DNA of 42,300 bases from an uncultured Coriobacteriaceae bacterium (GCA_948439405.1 CAOJNB010000015.1:1-42300), one strand, 5' to 3'. Positions 1-12,267 are shown, counted from the first letter of the stretch. Notes: generated by a model not told the origin, from the letters alone. Numbers and translations are program-made.

Positions 1-61
1 ATTCGAACCAGCGACCCTCTGCTCCCAAAGCAGATGCGCTACCAAGCTGCGCCACACCCCG
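1..61 (-). tRNA. tRNA-Pro (anticodon TGG), 3' end cut by window edge
   Basis: On the reverse strand the sequence begins CGGGGTGTGGCGCAGC, the usual 5' end of a bacterial tRNA-Pro, followed by a D-arm, an anticodon stem CTGCT/AGCAG closing the loop TTTGGGA (anticodon TGG), a variable region and the T-arm start GGTTCGAAT. The last ~16 nt (end of the T-arm and the acceptor 3' strand) lie outside the window. Confidence 0.93.
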
Positions 62-74
62 GAGCCGTGTCCGA

Positions 75-1590
<1,516 letters not shown>

Positions 1591-1635
1591 GACGTCCGTC
1601 CCGCACGCCGGTTCCGCGGCTTGTCGCGCTTTCGC

Positions 1636-1664
1636 GAGGCCGGGCCCCTCGGGGGTCCGGCCTC
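1636..1664 (+). terminator. Terminator-like hairpin after gdhA
   Basis: GAGGCCGGGCCCC pairs with GGGGTCCGGCCTC (13 bp with one G-U pair) around a tiny loop, 45 nt after the gdhA stop. The T-tract is weak (GTCGCCGTTT), so termination by the hairpin alone is plausible but not certain. Confidence 0.6.
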
Positions 1665-1676
1665 GTCGCCGTTTGC

Positions 1677-1682
1677 TATCAT
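1677..1682 (+). promoter_or_regulatory. Possible -10 element for tRNA-Leu
   Basis: TATCAT lies 22 nt upstream of the tRNA-Leu 5' end, a suitable distance for a short leader. No convincing -35 is seen 17 nt upstream. This would also be the nearest upstream promoter for trigger factor. Confidence 0.3.
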
Positions 1683-1704
1683 CATTGGGCTGTGCGTGAG
1701 CCAT

Positions 1705-1791
<87 letters not shown>

Positions 1792-1878
1792 TAGGACCGT
1801 GCGGGCGGCCGCGGCCGCCGGAGGTTTGCAGGAAAGGTGCGGCGACGACGTCGTCGCAGGACAGTGGAGGAACGTACG

Positions 1879-3204
1879 TTGAACATCCAAGTCGCTACCG
1901 AGAAGACCGACGACGGCAAGCTGCTCGCCAAGGTCACCGTCCCCGCCGCCGACGTCGACAAGGCCATCGCGGCCACCTACGCCGACATCGCCCGCCGCTA
2001 CAGCTTCCAGGGCTTCCGCAAGGGCCACGTGCCCCGTCCCGTCATCGACGGCATGATCGGGCGCGACGCCGTGCTCGGCGAGACCACCAACACCGTCCTC
2101 GGCCAGGTCGACCCGCAGCTCTGCGAGGAGCTCAACGTCGTGCCCCTGGGCGAGATCTCCTACGGCGACGACGTCCAGCCCGTCGTCGGCGGCCAGGACT
2201 ACGTCGTCGAGGCGACCATCGCCGTGCGCCCCGAGTGCGAGCTCACCGACTACGACGCCCCCGCGATCGACATGCCGCCCGCCGAGCCCACCGAGGCCGA
2301 GGTCGACGAGCAGATCGACGTGCTCCAGGGCTACCACGCCACCTTCGACGACGTCGAGGAGGACCGCGAGGTCGCGGCCGACGACATCGTCTCGATCGAC
2401 GTCGAGGACGTCGAGAACGCCGCCGCCTTCGCCGGCGAGGGCCGCATGCTCGACATGGGCGGCGCCGGCATGCCCGCCGAGTTCGACGAGCAGCTCGTCG
2501 GCATGAGGAAGGGCGAGAGCCGCGAGGTCGCCTGGACGGAGAAGCACGCCCACGGCGAGCACGAGCACGAGGTCGCCCACAAGGTGAAGGTCACCCTCGT
2601 CGCCATCAAGCAGCGCAACGTCCCCGAGCTCACCGAGGAGTTCATCAAGGAGAGCTACGGCTTCGACTCCGTCGAGCAGCTGCGCGACGCCGTGCGCCAG
2701 GAGCTCGCGACCGACAAGACCTACACCCTGCCCAACGTCAAGGAGAACCGCGTCGTCGCGGCCGTGGCCGAGAAGCTCGACCTCGACGAGGTCCCCGAGG
2801 ACTACCAGAACAGCGTCTACACCGAGGTGCTCCAGGAGTTCCTCCAGCAGCTCCAGCGCCAGGGCACCACGGTCGACGCCTACCTGCAGGCCCGCGGCGT
2901 CGACTTCGAGAGCTTCCTGGCCGACGTCCGCGAGCAGGCCGACGAGCGCGCCCGCCAGTCGCTGGCCCTCGACGCCGTCGCGCGCCACCTCGGCCTCGAG
3001 GTGAGCGAGGACGAGCTCGCCGAGGAGTTCGGCAAGTCCGGCGTCGAGGACCCGGAGGCCTCCCTCAAGGAGTTCCGCGACGCCGGCCGCCTGCCCGCCG
3101 TGCGCGAGGCGCTGCTGCGCAACAAGGCCCTCAACTGGCTCGTCGAGAACGCGACGGTGACCGAGGTCGACGAGGCCGCCCAGCGCCGCGCCGACGCGGA
3201 GTAG
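1879..3204 (+). CDS. tig: Trigger factor, ribosome-associated chaperone
   Basis: 441 residues. Trigger factor binds at the ribosome exit tunnel and shields nascent chains; its middle domain is an FKBP-type prolyl isomerase. The N-terminal ribosome-binding signature is clear in FQGFRKGHVPRPVI (the GFRxGxxP loop), followed by the acidic isomerase domain (roughly residues 150-240) and a helical C-terminal chaperone region rich in Glu, Leu and Gln. I choose the TTG at 1879 because GTGGAGG (1864-1870) sits 8 nt before it and the resulting N-terminus (MNIQVATEKTDDG) matches the family; a GTG at 1864 is the alternative. Any ATG further upstream would add an unlikely poly-Arg tail. The neighbours clpP and clpX form a folding-and-degradation cluster conserved in many bacteria. 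Confidence 0.95.
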   Translation: MNIQVATEKTDDGKLLAKVTVPAADVDKAIAATYADIARRYSFQGFRKGHVPRPVIDGMIGRDAVLGETTNTVLGQVDPQLCEELNVVPLGEISYGDDVQPVVGGQDYVVEATIAVRPECELTDYDAPAIDMPPAEPTEAEVDEQIDVLQGYHATFDDVEEDREVAADDIVSIDVEDVENAAAFAGEGRMLDMGGAGMPAEFDEQLVGMRKGESREVAWTEKHAHGEHEHEVAHKVKVTLVAIKQRNVPELTEEFIKESYGFDSVEQLRDAVRQELATDKTYTLPNVKENRVVAAVAEKLDLDEVPEDYQNSVYTEVLQEFLQQLQRQGTTVDAYLQARGVDFESFLADVREQADERARQSLALDAVARHLGLEVSEDELAEEFGKSGVEDPEASLKEFRDAGRLPAVREALLRNKALNWLVENATVTEVDEAAQRRADAE

Positions 3205-3229
3205 CGGCCCCGCGCTTTGGGTATCTCTA

Positions 3230-3245
3230 GCGAACGAGAGTTCGC
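3230..3245 (+). promoter_or_regulatory. LexA-like palindrome / hairpin before clpP
   Basis: GCGAAC-GAGA-GTTCGC is a perfect 6-bp inverted repeat and contains the sequence CGAAC-N4-GTTCG, which is identical to the Gram-positive LexA (Cheo) box consensus. As RNA it would also form a hairpin with a GAGA tetraloop just ahead of the clpP ribosome-binding site (3251-3260). Which role applies cannot be told from sequence. Confidence 0.45.
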
Positions 3246-3267
3246 ACACGGAGAAGGGGAGCGTCAC

Positions 3268-3888
3268 GTGATCCAGCCGACCAACATCCCGCTCATTCCG
3301 TACGTCGTCGAGCAGACGCCGCGCGGCGAGCGCAGCTACGACATCTACTCGCGCCTGCTCAACGACCGCATCGTCTTCCTGGGCGAGGAGATCACCCGCG
3401 ACAGCGCGAACCTGGTGATCGCGCAGCTGCTGCACCTGGAGAGCCAGGACCCGGACAAGGACATCTCCCTGTACATCGACTCCCCGGGCGGCGAGGTCTA
3501 CGCGGGCCTCGGCATCCTGGACACGATGAGCTTCATCAAGCCGGACGTCTCGACCATCTGCGTCGGGATGGCCGCCTCGATGGCGTCGATCCTGCTCGCC
3601 GCAGGCACCAAGGGCAAGCGCATGGCGCTCCCCAACTCCGTGGTGATGATCCACCAGCCCAGCTCGGGCGTCTCCGGCCAGCAGACGGAGATCCAGATCG
3701 CCGCCGACGAGACCCGCCGCATCCGCGAGCGCATGAACGAGATCCTCGCCGAGTGCACCGGCCAGCCGATCGACAAGGTCAACGCCGACACCGAGCGCGA
3801 CAACTACATGACCGCCGAGGACGCCTGCGCCTACGGCCTGGTGGACCGCGTCATCGCCTCCCGCGCGAGCGGCGAGCGCGCCGAGTAG
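3268..3888 (+). CDS. clpP: ATP-dependent Clp protease proteolytic subunit ClpP
   Basis: 206 residues, normal for ClpP. The serine protease chamber degrades proteins unfolded by ClpX or ClpC. The catalytic triad is complete: Ser104 (in GMAASMAS), His129 (in MIHQPSSG) and Asp178 (in DTERDNYM), with the same residue spacing as in Bacillus ClpP. I choose the GTG at 3268, preceded by GAGAAGGGGA with 7 nt spacing, over a TTG 51 nt upstream that lacks such a site. clpX starts 7 bp after the stop, so the two are surely co-transcribed. Only one clpP lies here; many actinobacteria carry a tandem pair. Confidence 0.96.
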   Translation: MIQPTNIPLIPYVVEQTPRGERSYDIYSRLLNDRIVFLGEEITRDSANLVIAQLLHLESQDPDKDISLYIDSPGGEVYAGLGILDTMSFIKPDVSTICVGMAASMASILLAAGTKGKRMALPNSVVMIHQPSSGVSGQQTEIQIAADETRRIRERMNEILAECTGQPIDKVNADTERDNYMTAEDACAYGLVDRVIASRASGERAE

Positions 3889-3895
3889 GAGCCCC

Positions 3896-5221
<1,326 letters not shown>

Positions 5222-5281
5222 CCCTCCCACGGGACCCCCATAGGCCGGGCCCGGCTCGGTCAGCTCTTCGTAAGGCATCCG

Positions 5282-5305
5282 CGAACGCCCGGCAACGGGC
5301 GTTCG
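5282..5305 (+). terminator. Perfect hairpin after clpX
   Basis: CGAACGCCCG-GCAA-CGGGCGTTCG: a 10-bp perfect stem with a GCAA (GNRA-class) tetraloop, 60 nt after the clpX stop. It lacks a T-tract, so it could be a terminator, a 3' stabiliser or part of the ppx leader. Confidence 0.5.
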
Positions 5306-5362
5306 TCGTGTCCGATGCTAGTGAGCGACCATGCGCGCACGGCGTCGGAGGAGGGGAGTGCC

Positions 5363-6277
5363 ATGTCCGCATACGGAGTCGTCGACCTCGGCTCGAACAC
5401 CGTTCGGCTTGTCGTCTACGAGGTGGACGGCAAGCGGAAGCGCGGCCCGAGGCGTTTTCGCGAGCTCGTCGACGACAAGGTGATGGCGGGGCTCGCCGCC
5501 CACGTCGCCGACGGCGCCTTCCAGCCCTCGGGCATCAAGCGCGCGGCAAGCGTCGTGCGCCGCCACCTCCGCCTGGCGAGCGTCCTGGGCTGCGAGCGCG
5601 TCGACGTGTTCGCGACGGCGGTGCTGCGCAACTGCGAGAACTCCGAGCAGGCCGTCGAGGCGCTCCAACGCCGCGTCCAGGTGCCGGTGCACCTGCTCTC
5701 CGCCCGCGACGAGGCGCATCTCGGCTTCGTGGGCGCCACCATCGACCGTCCTGCCGCCGACGCGACCCTCGCGGACATGGGCGGCGGCTCGACGGAGCTC
5801 GTGCGCGTCGAGGACGGGCTCGACGTGGAGGAGGTGAGCCTGGGACAGGGCTCGCTGTCCTCCTACGCGACCCACGTCTCCCGCGTCCTGCCCACCCCAG
5901 GCGAGGTCGAGGCCATCCAGGACGAGCTCTCGCGCCGCCTCCGCTCCCTGCCGGACTTCGACCGCTACCGCGCGCGGCACCTGCTCGCGATCGGCGGCTC
6001 GGTCCGTGCCATCGCCAAGGTCCTCGCCGAGCTGCGCGGCGAGGCGCGCACCAAGACGCTCTCCCGCGACGACGTCGAGGAGGTCCTCGACCTGCTGCGC
6101 CGGGACCCGGACGCCTTCGCGCACGCCACGGTGAGGTGCGTCCCCGTGCGCATACACACCGTCGGGACCGGGTGCGCCATGTACGCCCGGCTGATGGACG
6201 AGCTCGGGGCCGAAGACATCGAGATCAGGCAGCACGGCGTGCGCGAGGGCTACCTCGTCGAGCGCATGCTCGGCTGA
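5363..6277 (+). CDS. Exopolyphosphatase / guanosine pentaphosphatase family (Ppx/GppA)
   Basis: 304 residues, the short two-domain form common in actinobacteria. It belongs to the ASKHA fold: phosphate-1 motif VVDLGSNTVRLVVYEV at the N-terminus, phosphate-2 motif ADMGGGSTELVRV near residue 135, and AIGGSVRAIAK later. Such enzymes remove terminal phosphate from polyphosphate, or the gamma-phosphate of pppGpp. Polyphosphate kinase starts 19 bp downstream in what looks like one operon, so a role in polyphosphate turnover is the more natural reading. The start is the ATG at 5363 behind GGAGGAGGGG. Sequence alone does not separate Ppx from GppA activity. Confidence 0.9.
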   Translation: MSAYGVVDLGSNTVRLVVYEVDGKRKRGPRRFRELVDDKVMAGLAAHVADGAFQPSGIKRAASVVRRHLRLASVLGCERVDVFATAVLRNCENSEQAVEALQRRVQVPVHLLSARDEAHLGFVGATIDRPAADATLADMGGGSTELVRVEDGLDVEEVSLGQGSLSSYATHVSRVLPTPGEVEAIQDELSRRLRSLPDFDRYRARHLLAIGGSVRAIAKVLAELRGEARTKTLSRDDVEEVLDLLRRDPDAFAHATVRCVPVRIHTVGTGCAMYARLMDELGAEDIEIRQHGVREGYLVERMLG

Positions 6278-6296
6278 CCCGGAAGGAGAGAGAACC

Positions 6297-8669
6297 ATGG
6301 CCAACGGAGACAAGAAGGACCCCGTCTCACGCGAGCACCCGCCCTACATGCAGAACCGCGAGCTCTCGTGGCTCGAGTTCGACCGACGCGTCCTCGACCA
6401 GGGCGCCGACCCGTCCGTCCCGCCCCTCGAGCGACTCAACTTCGTGTCGATCTTCTGGAGCAACCTCCGGGAGTTCTTCATGGTGCGCGTCGGCAGCCTC
6501 ACGGACCTGTCGCTCGTCAAGAAGCACATCGTCGACGCGAAGTCGGGGATGACCCCGTCCGAGCAGCTCGACGCCGTCTACGGGCGCTGCCATGAGCTCT
6601 ACCCCGTCTACGAGGAGACCTACGCCGGCGTGCGCGCGGCGCTCGCCGAGCGCGGCATCCGCCGCCTCGAGGTCGCCGACCTCGACGACGAGCAGCGCGT
6701 CTTCGTGCGCTCCTACGTGAGGCGGCAGGTCCTGCCCTTCCTCTCCCCGCAGGTCATCAACGCCCGCCATCCCTTCCCGCACCTGGAGAACGGGGCCCTC
6801 TACATCGTCGTCCGCCTGGACGGCACGCGCGACGACTCTGCCGTCGACGACGCCCTGCTCGGCCTCGTGCCGCTGCCGCGCCAGTGCGAGCGCGTCATCG
6901 AGGTGCCGAGCGCGGACGGCGTCCTCAACTTCATCCTCCTCGAGCACGCCATCGAGATGTACGCCGCCAAGATCTTCTCGATGTACGAGGTCAAGCGCAC
7001 GAACGTCATCTGCGTCACGCGCAACGCCGACCTGGACGCCTCCGAGGGGCTCGACGAGCAGGACGACGACTACCGCGAGCACATGAAGCGCATCCTCAAG
7101 AAGCGCAAGCGCCTCCAGCCGGTGCGCATCGAGAGCGCCCGCCCGTTGTCGAAGACGACGCGCCACGTCCTGTTCAAGCGCCTCGGCCTGCACCGCGAGA
7201 TGGCCTACGCCCTGTCGGTGCCGCTCGACATGAGCTACGCGGGCGACATCGCGCGCCGCCTGCCGCGCGAGCTGCGCGCCGAGCTCACCTACCCGCCGTT
7301 CTCGCCGCAGTGGCCGGCCGGCGTGGCGCGCAGGCGGATCATGGACCAGGTCGCCGACCACGACGTCCTGCTGAGCTACCCCTACGAGAGCATGGACCCG
7401 TTCGTCCAGCTGGTGCGCGAGGCCGCCGAGGACCCCTCGGTCGTCTCCATCAGGATCACCCTCTACCGCATGGCGAGCCACTCGAAGCTCGCCGACGCCC
7501 TGATCGCCGCGGCCGAGGCGGGCAAGGAGGTCACCGCCCTGTTCGAGCTGCGCGCCCGCTTCGACGAGAGCAACAACATCGAGTGGTCGCAGCGCTTCGA
7601 GGAGGCCGGCTGCAACGTCATCTACGGCTTCCAGGACTACAAGGTCCACTCGAAGATCTGCGCGATCATCCGCCAGACGGACGAGGGGCTGCAGTACGTG
7701 ACCCAGCTCGGGACCGGCAACTACAACGAGAAGACGGCGCGCCTGTACACCGACTTCTCCTACGTCACCTCGGACCCCGCCTTCGGGCTCGACGCCGCGG
7801 CCTTCTTCCACAACATGGGTCTCGAGAGCGTCTCCGACGAGTACGAGACGCTCTGGGTGGCGCCTCTGCAGATCAAGCGCAACATCCTCGCCGGCATCGA
7901 CGAGCAGATTGCGCTCGCGCGCGCCGGCGAGCCCTGCGGGCTGTTCTTCAAGACGAACTCCGTGACCGACAAGGGGATCATGGAGAAGATCGAGGAGGCG
8001 TCGCGCGCGGGCGTCCCCGTGACGATGCTCGTGCGCGGCATCAGCTGCCTCGTGCCCGGCGTCGCGGGCCACACCGAGAACGTGCGCGTCGTCTCGATCG
8101 TGGGGCGCCTGCTCGAGCACAGCCGCATCTACGGGTTCGGGCCGCTCGACGACATGCGCGTCTACCTCTCGAGCGCCGACCTGATGACGCGCAACATGGA
8201 GAAGCGGATCGAGATCGCCTGGCCCGTGACCGACGACGTCCTGCGCCGCCGCGTGCTCGACTACGTCGCCTGCTGCCTCGCCGACACCTCCAAGCTGCGC
8301 GAGCTGCGCCCGGACGGCTCCTACGCCCCCTGCGCCGCGGTCGCGGACGGCGCCGAGCCCTTCGACGCGCAGGAGCGCCTGATCGCGCTCGCGCGCGAGC
8401 GGGCCCAGGCGGCCCCCGCGCCGACGCCGCGTCCCGCGCGACCCCGCGTGCCTGAGCCCGCGGCGGAGCCCGAGCCGGAGCCCGAGCCCGTGGCGGAGCC
8501 CGAGCCGGAGGAGGTGCTCGAGCCCGAGCTCGAGCTCGGGCCCGCGGCTTCGTCCGAGGCGGGGGAGGGGCCCGCTCCGGTCGCCATCGAGCGCGTCCCG
8601 CCGCAGCCCCGGCCCGGCCTCGCGGGGCGCCTGCGCTCCGCCCTCGGCCGCCTGTTCGGGCGGCGCTAG
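6297..8669 (+). CDS. ppk1: Polyphosphate kinase 1
   Basis: 790 residues. PPK1 makes polyphosphate from ATP at the membrane or in the cytosol. The domain order is N-domain (MQNRELSWLEFDRRVL), head domain, then two PLD-like catalytic halves. The phospho-acceptor histidine is His451 (in YKVHSK) and the second catalytic histidine is His608 (in LEHSRIYGFG). Gln470, in VTQLGTGNYN, stands where the Escherichia coli enzyme has a further conserved His. After about residue 715 comes a low-complexity Pro/Glu-rich tail (repeats of PEPE) followed by a basic segment ending RLRSALGRLFGRR, beyond the normal PPK1 end. The start is the ATG behind GGAAGGAGAGAG. It is paired with the upstream Ppx-type phosphatase. 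Confidence 0.95.
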   Translation: MANGDKKDPVSREHPPYMQNRELSWLEFDRRVLDQGADPSVPPLERLNFVSIFWSNLREFFMVRVGSLTDLSLVKKHIVDAKSGMTPSEQLDAVYGRCHELYPVYEETYAGVRAALAERGIRRLEVADLDDEQRVFVRSYVRRQVLPFLSPQVINARHPFPHLENGALYIVVRLDGTRDDSAVDDALLGLVPLPRQCERVIEVPSADGVLNFILLEHAIEMYAAKIFSMYEVKRTNVICVTRNADLDASEGLDEQDDDYREHMKRILKKRKRLQPVRIESARPLSKTTRHVLFKRLGLHREMAYALSVPLDMSYAGDIARRLPRELRAELTYPPFSPQWPAGVARRRIMDQVADHDVLLSYPYESMDPFVQLVREAAEDPSVVSIRITLYRMASHSKLADALIAAAEAGKEVTALFELRARFDESNNIEWSQRFEEAGCNVIYGFQDYKVHSKICAIIRQTDEGLQYVTQLGTGNYNEKTARLYTDFSYVTSDPAFGLDAAAFFHNMGLESVSDEYETLWVAPLQIKRNILAGIDEQIALARAGEPCGLFFKTNSVTDKGIMEKIEEASRAGVPVTMLVRGISCLVPGVAGHTENVRVVSIVGRLLEHSRIYGFGPLDDMRVYLSSADLMTRNMEKRIEIAWPVTDDVLRRRVLDYVACCLADTSKLRELRPDGSYAPCAAVADGAEPFDAQERLIALARERAQAAPAPTPRPARPRVPEPAAEPEPEPEPVAEPEPEEVLEPELELGPAASSEAGEGPAPVAIERVPPQPRPGLAGRLRSALGRLFGRR

Positions 8670-8686
8670 GGAGCCCGGCGTCAGAT

Positions 8687-8728
8687 CCCTCGGGACGAGG
8701 CGGCACGAACGCCCTCTCGACCCGAGGG
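8687..8728 (+). terminator. Terminator-like hairpin after ppk1
   Basis: CCCTCGGG (8687-8694) pairs with CCCGAGGG (8721-8728), and the interior holds further partial pairing of GAGGCG with CGCCCTC, 17 nt after the ppk1 stop. No T-tract follows. Confidence 0.45.
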
Positions 8729-8782
8729 GTGTGACGTGGGTCCGCGCCGCCCGCCCTGTGTGCCTCGCGTGGGCATGCGGGG

Positions 8783-8796
8783 CGAACATCTGTTTG
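8783..8796 (+). promoter_or_regulatory. LexA (SOS) box upstream of uvrA
   Basis: CGAACATCTGTTTG matches the Gram-positive LexA consensus CGAAC-N4-GTTCG except at one inner-half position (T for C). It overlaps the -35 region of the uvrA promoter, the expected place for a repressor site, and uvrA is a classical SOS gene. Confidence 0.7.
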
Positions 8797-8819
8797 CCTG
8801 CCGTCGCGTGGGATATACT
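8791..8819 (+). promoter_or_regulatory. uvrA promoter
   Basis: TATACT (8814-8819) is a strong -10. A weak -35 (TGTTTG, 8791-8796) stands 17 nt upstream and overlaps the LexA box. The coding start lies 38 nt after the -10. Confidence 0.6.
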
Positions 8820-8857
8820 CGTGGGCTGCCGACATCGGTCTAGGCGGGAGGCGTCCC

Positions 8858-11743
8858 ATGGCATCCGAGGTCATCTCAATCCGCGGCGCGCGCGAGCACA
8901 ACCTGCGCGACGTCGACATCGACATCCCCCGCGACGAGCTGGTCGTGATCACCGGGCTCTCGGGCTCGGGCAAGTCGAGCCTGGCCTTCGACACCATCTA
9001 CGCGGAGGGCCAGCGCCGCTACGTGGAGAGCCTCTCGAGCTACGCCCGCCAGTTCCTCGGCCAGATGGACAAGCCCGACCTCGACTCGATCGAGGGCCTC
9101 TCGCCCGCCGTCTCCATCGACCAGAAGACGACGAGCCGCAACCCGCGCTCCACCGTCGGCACCGTCACCGAGGTCTACGACTACCTGCGCCTGCTGTTCG
9201 CCCGCGTGGGCGTGCCGCACTGCCCGGAGTGCGGGCGCGTCATCGAGCGCCAGACGACCGACCAGGTCGCCGACAAGGTGCTCGAGGCCGGCATGGGCCG
9301 GCGCGCCTTCGTGCTCGCCCCGGTGGTGCTCGGGCGCAAGGGCGAGTTCCAGAAGCTCTTCGCCGACCTGCGCGGCGAGGGGTTCTCCCGCGTGCGCGTG
9401 GACGGCGAGGTGCGCGACCTCGAGGAGGAGATCTCCCTCGACAAGAAGTTCAAGCACACGATCGAGGTCGTCGTGGACCGCATCGTGATCCGCGAGGACT
9501 CGATCTCCCGCATCGCCGAGGCCGTCGAGCAGGCGACGAAGCTCGCCGCCGGGCGCGTGGCCGTCTACCTGCTGCCCGACCGCGACGACCCGGAGGGCAT
9601 GCCCGGCGAGCTGCTGCAGTACTCGCTCGCCCTGGCCTGCCCGGTCCACGGCCACTCGATGGACGACCTCCAGCCGCGCGACTTCTCCTTCAACGCGCCC
9701 TACGGCGCCTGCCCGGACTGCGACGGCCTGGGCACGAGGCGCGTCGTGGACGCCGAGGCCCTCGTCGAGGACCCGGACGCCGGCGTCGTCGACGGCGCGT
9801 TCGGCGACATGTTCGGGCGCTCGAACTACTACCCGCAGATCTTCGCGGCCCTGTGCCGCCACTTCGGCGTCGACGAGCACACCCCTTGGCGCAAGCTGCC
9901 CAAGAAGGTGCGCACGGCGTTCCTCGACGGGCTCGGAGCCAAGAAGATCCGCGTGGACTACCACACCCTCGACGGGCGCGACACCCACTGGCTCACGACG
10001 TACGCGGGCCTGCGCTCGATCCTGTTCGACAAGTACAGCGAGACGACCTCGGAGCACACGAAGGCCCGCCTGGAGAAGTTCATCCGCGAGGAGCCCTGCC
10101 CCACCTGCCACGGCGCGCGCCTGAAGCCGGAGATGCTCGCGGTGACGGTGGGCGGGAAGTCGATCTACGACGTGTGCTGCATGAGCTGCCGGGAGTCGCT
10201 CGCGTTCTTCGAGGCGCTCGAGCTCGACGAGCGCCAGGCGACGATCGGCCGGCAGATCGTGAAGGAGATCGTCGCGCGCCTGCGCTTCCTGGTGGACGTC
10301 GGGCTCGACTACCTCACGCTCTCGCGCATGTCGGCGACGCTGTCCGGCGGCGAGGCGCAGCGCATCCGACTCGCCACCCAGATCGGCGCCGGCCTCATGG
10401 GCGTGCTCTACATCCTCGACGAGCCCTCGATCGGCCTCCACCAGCGCGACAACGACCGCTTGATCGCCACCCTCGAGCACCTGCGCGACCTCGGCAACAC
10501 CGTGATCGTCGTCGAGCACGACGAGGACACCATCCGCCACGCGGACTACGTGGTGGACATGGGGCCGGGCGCCGGCGAGATGGGCGGCGAGGTCGTGGCC
10601 CAGGGCACCCCCGAGGAGATCATGGCCAGCCCGAGCTCGCTCACCGGCAGCTACCTGCGCGGCGAGCGCATGGTGCGCCTGCCCGAGAAGCGCCGCCGCC
10701 CGCGCGCCGGCAGGCTCCGCCTCAGCGGAGCCACCTGCAACAACCTCAAGAACGTCTCCGTCGACGTCGAGCTCGGCACCTTCACGGTCGTCACGGGCGT
10801 GTCCGGCTCGGGCAAGTCGAGCCTCGTCACCGACACCCTGGCGCCCGCCCTCACCAACGCCGTCCACCGCTCCAAGCGCCCGGTGGGCCCGTACCGCACG
10901 CTCAAGGGCGTCGAGCGCATCGACAAGGTGATCGACATCGACCAGTCGCCCATCGGGCGCACGCCGCGCTCGAACCCGGCCACCTACATCGGGCTGTGGG
11001 ACGACCTGCGCCAGCTGTTCGCCTCCACGCCGATGAGCCGCGCGCGCGGCTACTCGCCGGGGCGCTTCTCGTTCAACGTGCCGGGGGGCCGCTGCGAGGC
11101 ATGCAAGGGCGACGGCCAGATCAAGATCGAGATGAACTTCCTGCCCGACGTCTACGTGGACTGCGAGGTGTGCCACGGCAAGCGCTACAACCGCGAGACC
11201 CTCCAGGTGCTCTACCACGACCTCTCGATCGCCGACGTGCTGGACATGTCCGTCTCCGAGGCGCTGCGCGAGTTCGCCAACATCCCGCGGATCCGCCACA
11301 AGCTGCAGACCCTCTACGACGTCGGGCTCGGCTACATCCGCCTGGGCCAGCCCGCCACCACGCTCTCCGGCGGCGAGGCCCAGCGCGTGAAGCTCGCCAA
11401 GGAGCTGCACCGCAAGCAGACGGGCAAGACCTTCTACATCCTGGACGAGCCCACCACCGGCCTGCACTTCGAGGACGTGCGCCAGCTCGTCGGCGTGCTC
11501 GAGCGCCTCGTGGACGCCGGCAACACGGTGCTCGTGATCGAGCACAACCTCGACGTGATCAAGGTCGCGGACCGCATCATCGACATCGGCCCGGAGGGCG
11601 GCGACGGGGGAGGGCGGATCGTGGCCTGCGGCACCCCGGAGGAGGTCTGCGCCTGCCCGGAGAGCCACACGGGCCGCTTCCTCGCGCCCGTCCTCGAGCG
11701 CGACCGCGCCCGCCAGGCCGCCCTCGACGCGAAGGGGGAGTAG
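8858..11743 (+). CDS. uvrA: Excinuclease ABC subunit A
   Basis: 961 residues, standard UvrA length. It is the damage-sensing ATPase of nucleotide excision repair and loads UvrB on DNA. It has two ABC-type ATPase modules: Walker [10 protein letters not shown] (Lys39) and GVSGSGKSS (Lys653), and two signature motifs LSGGEAQR. The zinc modules are visible as CPECG...CPDCDG...CPTCHG in the first half and CEACKGDG...[10 protein letters not shown] in the second. The ATG at 8858 follows GGCGGGAGG. SOS regulation is suggested by the LexA box 62-75 nt upstream. The uvrA stop codon abuts the GTG start of the ybaK-type gene. uvrC is 24 kb away in this same window; uvrB is not in the window. Confidence 0.98.
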   Translation: MASEVISIRGAREHNLRDVDIDIPRDELVVITGLSGSGKSSLAFDTIYAEGQRRYVESLSSYARQFLGQMDKPDLDSIEGLSPAVSIDQKTTSRNPRSTVGTVTEVYDYLRLLFARVGVPHCPECGRVIERQTTDQVADKVLEAGMGRRAFVLAPVVLGRKGEFQKLFADLRGEGFSRVRVDGEVRDLEEEISLDKKFKHTIEVVVDRIVIREDSISRIAEAVEQATKLAAGRVAVYLLPDRDDPEGMPGELLQYSLALACPVHGHSMDDLQPRDFSFNAPYGACPDCDGLGTRRVVDAEALVEDPDAGVVDGAFGDMFGRSNYYPQIFAALCRHFGVDEHTPWRKLPKKVRTAFLDGLGAKKIRVDYHTLDGRDTHWLTTYAGLRSILFDKYSETTSEHTKARLEKFIREEPCPTCHGARLKPEMLAVTVGGKSIYDVCCMSCRESLAFFEALELDERQATIGRQIVKEIVARLRFLVDVGLDYLTLSRMSATLSGGEAQRIRLATQIGAGLMGVLYILDEPSIGLHQRDNDRLIATLEHLRDLGNTVIVVEHDEDTIRHADYVVDMGPGAGEMGGEVVAQGTPEEIMASPSSLTGSYLRGERMVRLPEKRRRPRAGRLRLSGATCNNLKNVSVDVELGTFTVVTGVSGSGKSSLVTDTLAPALTNAVHRSKRPVGPYRTLKGVERIDKVIDIDQSPIGRTPRSNPATYIGLWDDLRQLFASTPMSRARGYSPGRFSFNVPGGRCEACKGDGQIKIEMNFLPDVYVDCEVCHGKRYNRETLQVLYHDLSIADVLDMSVSEALREFANIPRIRHKLQTLYDVGLGYIRLGQPATTLSGGEAQRVKLAKELHRKQTGKTFYILDEPTTGLHFEDVRQLVGVLERLVDAGNTVLVIEHNLDVIKVADRIIDIGPEGGDGGGRIVACGTPEEVCACPESHTGRFLAPVLERDRARQAALDAKGE

Positions 11744-12253
11744 GTGGCGCGCCGCGAGCGGGAGCACAAGACGAACGCCCTGCGCGAGCTCGACGCCGCC
11801 GGCGTCGCCTACGAGGCGCGCCCCTACGACGACGACCTCGACCACGACGAGGTCCCGGCGCGCGACTACGGCGCCCGCATCGCCGAGGCGCTCGGGGAGG
11901 ACCCGGACGCCGTGTTCAAGACGATCGTGTGCGTGGCGCCCTCCGGCGGCCACGTCGTCTGCTGCGTGCCGGTGGCCTGCGAGGTCGACCTCAAGCGCGC
12001 CGCCGCGGCGGCGGGGGAGAAGTCGCTCGCGCTCCTGCCCATCCGCGAGCTCGAGCGCGTGACCGGCTACGTGCGCGGCGGCTGCTCGCCGGTGGGGATG
12101 CGCCGCGCGTTTCCGACTATCATCGACGAGACGGCGACCCTGTTCGCCCGCATCGGCGTGTCCGGCGGGCGGCGCGGGCTGCAGGTCCTGGTCGACCCCG
12201 AGGAGCTCGCGCGCTTCTGCGGGGCGACCTTCGCCGACATCGCCCGGGGCTAG
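11744..12253 (+). CDS. ybaK: YbaK/EbsC-type Cys-tRNA(Pro) deacylase
   Basis: 169 residues. YbaK-family enzymes hydrolyse cysteine wrongly attached to tRNA-Pro. Family signatures are the N-terminal KTNALRELDAAGVAYE, DAVFKTIV, and the strongly conserved GYVRGGCSPVGMRRAFPT followed by IDE and VSGGRRGLQVLVDPEEL. The start is the GTG immediately after the uvrA stop, with AAGGGGGAG in the uvrA end serving as ribosome-binding site, so translation is coupled to uvrA. The link with a DNA repair gene looks positional rather than functional. Confidence 0.92.
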   Translation: MARREREHKTNALRELDAAGVAYEARPYDDDLDHDEVPARDYGARIAEALGEDPDAVFKTIVCVAPSGGHVVCCVPVACEVDLKRAAAAAGEKSLALLPIRELERVTGYVRGGCSPVGMRRAFPTIIDETATLFARIGVSGGRRGLQVLVDPEELARFCGATFADIARG

Positions 12254-12267
12254 GGGGGAGCAGCGGC

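Noticed and set aside
8670..8830. Coding extension of several frames through the ppk1-uvrA gap
   Set aside because: The gap holds a hairpin, a LexA box and a promoter; the uvrA product from ATG 8858 has the standard N-terminus, so nothing upstream is needed.
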